A stretch of DNA of 64,000 bases, taken from Flavobacterium succinicans LMG 10402. GTDB lineage: Bacteria > Bacteroidota > Bacteroidia > Flavobacteriales > Flavobacteriaceae. Below are positions 61,180 to 64,000 of the stretch, piece after piece. Where the stretch lies: positions 34,911-98,910 of the forward strand of contig NZ_JATV01000017.1 of NCBI RefSeq assembly GCF_000611675.1. Reading direction: 5' to 3'. The notes beneath the pieces were generated by a model. That model had not been told where the DNA came from, made no database searches, and saw only the letters and a list, made by a program, of their open reading frames with translations. Position numbers and translations under genes: made by a program. Numbering within the stretch: the first letter of the stretch is position 1; every line of letters starts with the position of its first letter.

Positions 61180-61183
61180 ATTT

Positions 61184-61315
61184 ATGAAAAACTCAAAAAA
61201 AAGCGCTGCCCAACATGTAAAGGTCTTCAAACAATTAAGTAAGAATCAAGTGAAGCGTATCTTGAACTATACTGTAAGATGTTTATTGGTTTTACTTCAT
61301 TTTAATCTTTTTTAA
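61184..61315 (+). pseudogene. Possible decayed insertion-sequence fragment
   Basis: One frame here reads KKRCPTCKGLQTIK then a stop, then YLELYCKMFIGFTSF. The CPxC and later CK with F resemble the zinc ribbon at the start of many transposases, interrupted by a stop and a changed second CxxC. It is short and weak evidence. The overlapping 43-codon frame gives no recognisable protein. Confidence 0.3.
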
Positions 61316-61720
61316 TTAAATAAAGTCTTTTTTTTATTATTTGTACTTTCTTCAATAAAGTACTGCCAAATTGTATAAGTGTATTATATTGATAATAATT
61401 TGTTTAAAAGCAAGAAACAACTTTTTTTATCAGAAACCGAAAGCTTTTGGTACTCTAACTTTGTTCAAACCTTTTCAATTAATTTTTGAATTTGTATATC
61501 AATTCTTCCATATTGAATTTTGTTTTCTGCTTTTTTATTTAGCTACTTTCCTAAAAAAAATTGAACATATCCAAATAATGTTCAGGCTTTTTTAAGTAGT
61601 AAAGTCTTGAAATTTCAGGCACTATACACAGATTGCCCTATAATCTAAAAAAAACAACACTAGTAATTGAACTAGTGTGTTGAAAGGATACAAGCTTAGC
61701 AGACGTTTGACTGTTTAAAA
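61316..61720. other. AT-rich intergenic region, nothing recognised
   Basis: About 400 bp of very AT-rich DNA. A 74-codon open frame at 61371-61595 has no signal, no domain and an AT-driven Phe/Leu/Ile composition; it is not reported as a gene. Confidence 0.45.
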
Positions 61721-61924
61721 TTATCCAACGATACAACGTGCTACATGCTCTATCTTAAGTCCAGTATACTCGCAAAATTCTTCAACAGAGATAAGTTGAT
61801 GAGGCGCTTTGTTAAAGTGCTTCTTTATTTTCAACAAATACAATCTTGCTTGAGCATATTCTTTTCCCATAATGCGCTGCACGTCTTTCGGATAGATACA
61901 TACCCTGATGCTGCTTTGAATCAC
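61721..61924 (-). CDS. Small conserved protein, possibly helix-turn-helix
   Basis: 67 residues with GTG start; RVCIYPKDVQRIMGKEYAQA, a middle basic helix, and LISVEEFCEYTGLKIEHVA at the end. The pattern recurs in small Bacteroidota proteins (my recollection; not searched). The end looks like a helix-turn-helix or DNA-binding helix. It is on the opposite strand to the phage-like cassette and could regulate it; this is inference. Confidence 0.65.
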   Translation of the reverse strand: MIQSSIRVCIYPKDVQRIMGKEYAQARLYLLKIKKHFNKAPHQLISVEEFCEYTGLKIEHVARCIVG

Positions 61925-62154
61925 TATTGATGTTTTATGGATACTTGCTTGTTAAGCAACTCAAATATAGAAAAAACAACTAATAAAAAAAAAGATGATA
62001 AAAGTCGATTATTTATGGTTTTGATTGGTTTTGAAAAGAGGCTGTTTGAATAAAGACATTTTTGATTGAATATTTGCTCAACTCATTCAGAAGTAGTTGC
62101 AACTCAAAGAAGAATGAAAAGTGTATTTAATTAGTAACAGTAAATTTTTAAGTT

Positions 62155-62910
62155 ATGGCTAAACAAAATGGCATAATAAAATTGAAAGGGACTATCGGAG
62201 ATATTACCTTCTATAAAACAAAAGACGGGCATTTAGCTCGTGAAAAAGGCGGTGTAGACGCCAACAGAATAGCAAATGACCCTGCATTTCAAAGAACACG
62301 TGAGAATGGTTCCGAATTCGGAAGAGCAGGCAAAGCGGGCAAAATGTTGAGAGTGGCTTTACGTCAAGTGTTGGTAAATTCATCAGATGCTCGAATGGTG
62401 AGTCGTTTGACACAATCCATGACGAAAGTCATTCAGGCTGACGCGACCAACCCAAGGGGGTTACGTAATGTGATTGATGGGGAAGCAGAGTTGTTAACGG
62501 GTTTCGAATTCAACATAGGAGGGAAGTTAGGAACAACTTTGTTTGCTCCTTTTGAAGCGAATATTGACCGAGTTTCTGGGAATATCGGATTGACTTTGGC
62601 TCCCTTCGTTCCTGCCACCATGATTACTGCACCTGCAGGAACTACTCATTTCAAAATTATCTCAGCTGGAGCAGCTATCGACTTTGAAGCAGAGAAGTTT
62701 GAAGTGACTACTTCAGAAACAGCGGTTTTACCATGGGATAGTACACTAACTGCACCCATCACTCAAGACAATGCAGTAAGTGCTAATAGTACCAATCCGT
62801 TGTTCTTAGCTTTAGGAGTAGAGTTTTATCAAGAGGTAAACGGACAAATGTATGCCTTGAAAAACGGAGCGTATAACCCCCTTTCTTTAGTACAAGTAGT
62901 CGGGTTGTAA
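62155..62910 (+). CDS. Conserved protein of unknown function (phage-like context)
   Basis: 251 residues, no signal. The N-terminal part is highly patterned: MAKQNGIIKLKGTIGDITFY, LAREKGGVDANRIANDPAFQ, RTRENGSEFGRAGKAGKMLR. The middle has GLRNVIDGEAELLTGFEFN and the end LFLALGVEFYQEVNGQMYAL. It looks soluble and beta-rich late. I recall similar proteins across Flavobacteriia but know no role. It is followed 1 bp later by DUF5675 and two holin-like genes. Confidence 0.75.
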   Translation: MAKQNGIIKLKGTIGDITFYKTKDGHLAREKGGVDANRIANDPAFQRTRENGSEFGRAGKAGKMLRVALRQVLVNSSDARMVSRLTQSMTKVIQADATNPRGLRNVIDGEAELLTGFEFNIGGKLGTTLFAPFEANIDRVSGNIGLTLAPFVPATMITAPAGTTHFKIISAGAAIDFEAEKFEVTTSETAVLPWDSTLTAPITQDNAVSANSTNPLFLALGVEFYQEVNGQMYALKNGAYNPLSLVQVVGL

Positions 62911-62911
62911 T

Positions 62912-63307
62912 ATGGTGATAGTACTATCAAGAAGCTATTTCCCCAACGGAACAAACGGTAAACTCGAAAGCGACGGTAAGCTCATTTGTTATACAATTGA
63001 ATTACCTTGGAAGGAAAACGAAACGAAGGTTTCCTGCATTCCTGAGGGGGAATATGGTATCAGAAAAAGATACAGCAGAAAATACAAATGGCATTTAGTA
63101 ATAATGGATGTACCCAGTAGAAAGGGAATTCTTCTACATCCCGCAAACAATGCTCAATCTGAATTAAAAGGCTGTATTGCTCCAGTAACCAAACTTTCAG
63201 GTGCTGGAGTAGGGTTAATGTATAGAAAAGCTTTTGTCAAGCTAAAAAAACTAGTAGACAAAGCACTAGGCAGTAAAGAAAAAGTAACATTAATTATTCA
63301 ATCTTAA
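62912..63307 (+). CDS. DUF5675-family protein
   Basis: 131 residues with the DUF5675 pattern: SYFPNGTNGKLESDGKLICY, TIELPWKENET, CIPEGEYGIRKRYSRKY, and the His/Asn region GILLHPANNAQSELKGCIAP. DUF5675 occurs in phages and mobile elements of Bacteroidota. The GILLHPANN...GCI order looks like an L,D-transpeptidase-type active-site loop (His, Cys), which would fit a cell-wall role, but this is inference. Confidence 0.8.
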   Translation: MVIVLSRSYFPNGTNGKLESDGKLICYTIELPWKENETKVSCIPEGEYGIRKRYSRKYKWHLVIMDVPSRKGILLHPANNAQSELKGCIAPVTKLSGAGVGLMYRKAFVKLKKLVDKALGSKEKVTLIIQS

Positions 63308-63316
63308 AAGCATAGA

Positions 63317-63535
63317 ATGATGAGAAAAATAATCAAAAGAGCTACGGCTCCCACACCAAAGTTTTTTAAAGTGCTTCGAACGCTTGGGTTAACATTAGCT
63401 GCTGTTGGTGGAACAATTATAGCTGCACCAATTGCCTTACCTGTTGTGGTTTCTACCATTGGTGGATACATGGCAGTTGTAGGTGGTGTCCTTTCAGCTA
63501 CAAGTCAGCTGACCATAACAGATGACAGTCAATAA
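63317..63535 (+). CDS. Small holin-like membrane protein
   Basis: 72 residues with a basic N-terminus (MMRKIIKRATAPTPKFFKVL), then two membrane helices (TLGLTLAAVGGTIIAAPIAL, VVVSTIGGYMAVVGGVL) and a short tail. Size and shape are those of phage holins. ATG at 63317 or 63320. It overlaps the next gene by 14 bp. Confidence 0.7.
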   Translation: MMRKIIKRATAPTPKFFKVLRTLGLTLAAVGGTIIAAPIALPVVVSTIGGYMAVVGGVLSATSQLTITDDSQ

Positions 63536-63698
63536 TCCCACCCTTAAAGGGACAGCTGGTGGTACATTTTTAAGTATGATACCCAATCTTTCTTCTGATG
63601 ATATTGTCAAAACAATAATTTTAGCAGCTATAGGAGCTGTAGTCAGTTTTATGATTTCGTTACTACTTAAAAACCTAAATAAGAAGCACAGAAAATAG
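63522..63698 (+). CDS. Second small membrane protein, holin-like (58 aa)
   Basis: 58 codons: MTVNNPTLKGTAGGTFLSMI, then a membrane helix (IVKTIILAAIGAVVSFMISL) and a basic tail (LLKNLNKKHRK). It starts inside the preceding gene's end, in another frame, which is typical of a translated lysis cassette. It is easily missed because of its length. Confidence 0.65.
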   Translation: MTVNNPTLKGTAGGTFLSMIPNLSSDDIVKTIILAAIGAVVSFMISLLLKNLNKKHRK

Positions 63699-63733
63699 TG
63701 TAACTCTAGTTTAACCAATAGGGAAAACAAATA

Positions 63734-63768
63734 GAAAGCCAAGTCATAAGACTTGGCTTTCTTGTTTT
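63734..63768 (+). terminator. Terminator after the phage-like cassette
   Basis: AAAGCCAAGTC and GACTTGGCTTT form a perfect 11-bp stem with ATAA loop and a T-rich tail. Confidence 0.85.
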
Positions 63769-63906
63769 ATGACTTACGTGTTTATTAAAAAGTGAAACGG
63801 CTAAAGAACTAAGAATAGTAATACTTTCAACATTGCTATCCGAAAGTTTTAATGAATGAGCATAAAATACCTTGTTACCCATTATAAATAGGCGTTTACT
63901 TTTTTA

Positions 63907-63999
63907 TTATGCTGAAAATAAGTCAGAACTGAATTTTAATTCTGGTTCTGATCTTATTTTTTTGGCTCCATCTCCAACCTGATTGCAGATATAATCTAA
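63907..63999 (-). CDS. C-terminal end of an unidentified protein (partial)
   Basis: A minus-strand frame open from the right edge to a stop at 63907 reads LDYICNQVGDGAKKIRSEPE then LKFSSDLFSA. It may be the tail of a gene starting outside the window. Thirty residues are too few to identify it. Confidence 0.35.
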   Translation of the reverse strand, partial: LDYICNQVGDGAKKIRSEPELKFSSDLFSA

Positions 64000-64000
64000 A

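Noticed and set aside
61371..61595. 74-codon open frame in the AT-rich gap
   Set aside because: Phe/Leu/Ile-rich composition follows from AT content; no start context, signal or domain.

Overview
The window is low-GC DNA from a member of the Bacteroidota, very probably Flavobacterium or a close relative. The evidence is a SusC/SusD pair with a propeller/Y_Y_Y/LuxR-type regulator, transketolase split into two subunits, TAnnTTTG-type -7 promoter boxes, DUF4252 and DUF2490 proteins, many Cys-lipoproteins, and abundant palindromic intergenic repeats. All family calls come from reading motifs; no database search was run.

Layout. (1) 1-6.6 kb: corrinoid uptake and nucleotide-loop assembly. BtuC (partial) and BtuF are on the minus strand; CobU, a BluB-CobT fusion, CobS and CobC are on the plus strand. 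A repeat array and an IS200-like HUH transposase sit inside the plus-strand run. A ParE/RelE-type toxin-antitoxin pair follows. (2) 7.7-22.0 kb: a minus-strand polysaccharide utilization locus (regulator, SusC, SusD, LamG lipoprotein, GH144-like, GH3, GH43). The GH144+GH3 pair suggests a beta-glucan, possibly beta-1,2-glucan. (3) 22.1-25.3 kb: a second corrinoid locus, with a cobalamin riboswitch, a BtuB-like receptor and a BtuG-like propeller lipoprotein. (4) 25.4-31.7 kb: amidase, S41 protease, an ECF sigma operon with two DUF4252 proteins, an alpha/beta hydrolase and a small lipoprotein. (5) 32.2-48.2 kb: three tRNAs and housekeeping genes (aroK, hslR-like, transketolase halves, rhodaneses, tgt, an lptF/G-type permease, accA, dnaB), a RAYT gene with its REP palindromes, and a two-component system. 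(6) 48.4-60.9 kb: an exported protein of unknown role, DUF2490, then an asparagine/aspartate/C4-dicarboxylate module (aspA, ansB, dcu, malic enzyme) with three paralogous porins. (7) 61-64 kb: repeat debris, a possible decayed IS fragment and a small phage-like cassette (conserved 251-aa protein, DUF5675, two holin-like proteins).

How the genes work together. The first and third regions together take up corrinoids (BtuB, BtuG-like, BtuF, BtuC) and rebuild the lower ligand (BluB makes dimethylbenzimidazole; CobT, CobU, CobS and CobC attach it). No corrin-ring synthesis genes are present, so this is salvage or remodelling. The sixth region can convert asparagine to aspartate to fumarate plus ammonia, exchange dicarboxylates, and convert malate to pyruvate.

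The most unusual content is the repeats. At least eight palindromic or short-tandem families occur. One lies inside its cognate RAYT gene in frame. One lies with an HUH transposase inside the cobalamin operon, where the transposase stop overlaps the cobS start. One sits inside the cobalamin riboswitch, flanked by a 6-bp direct repeat.
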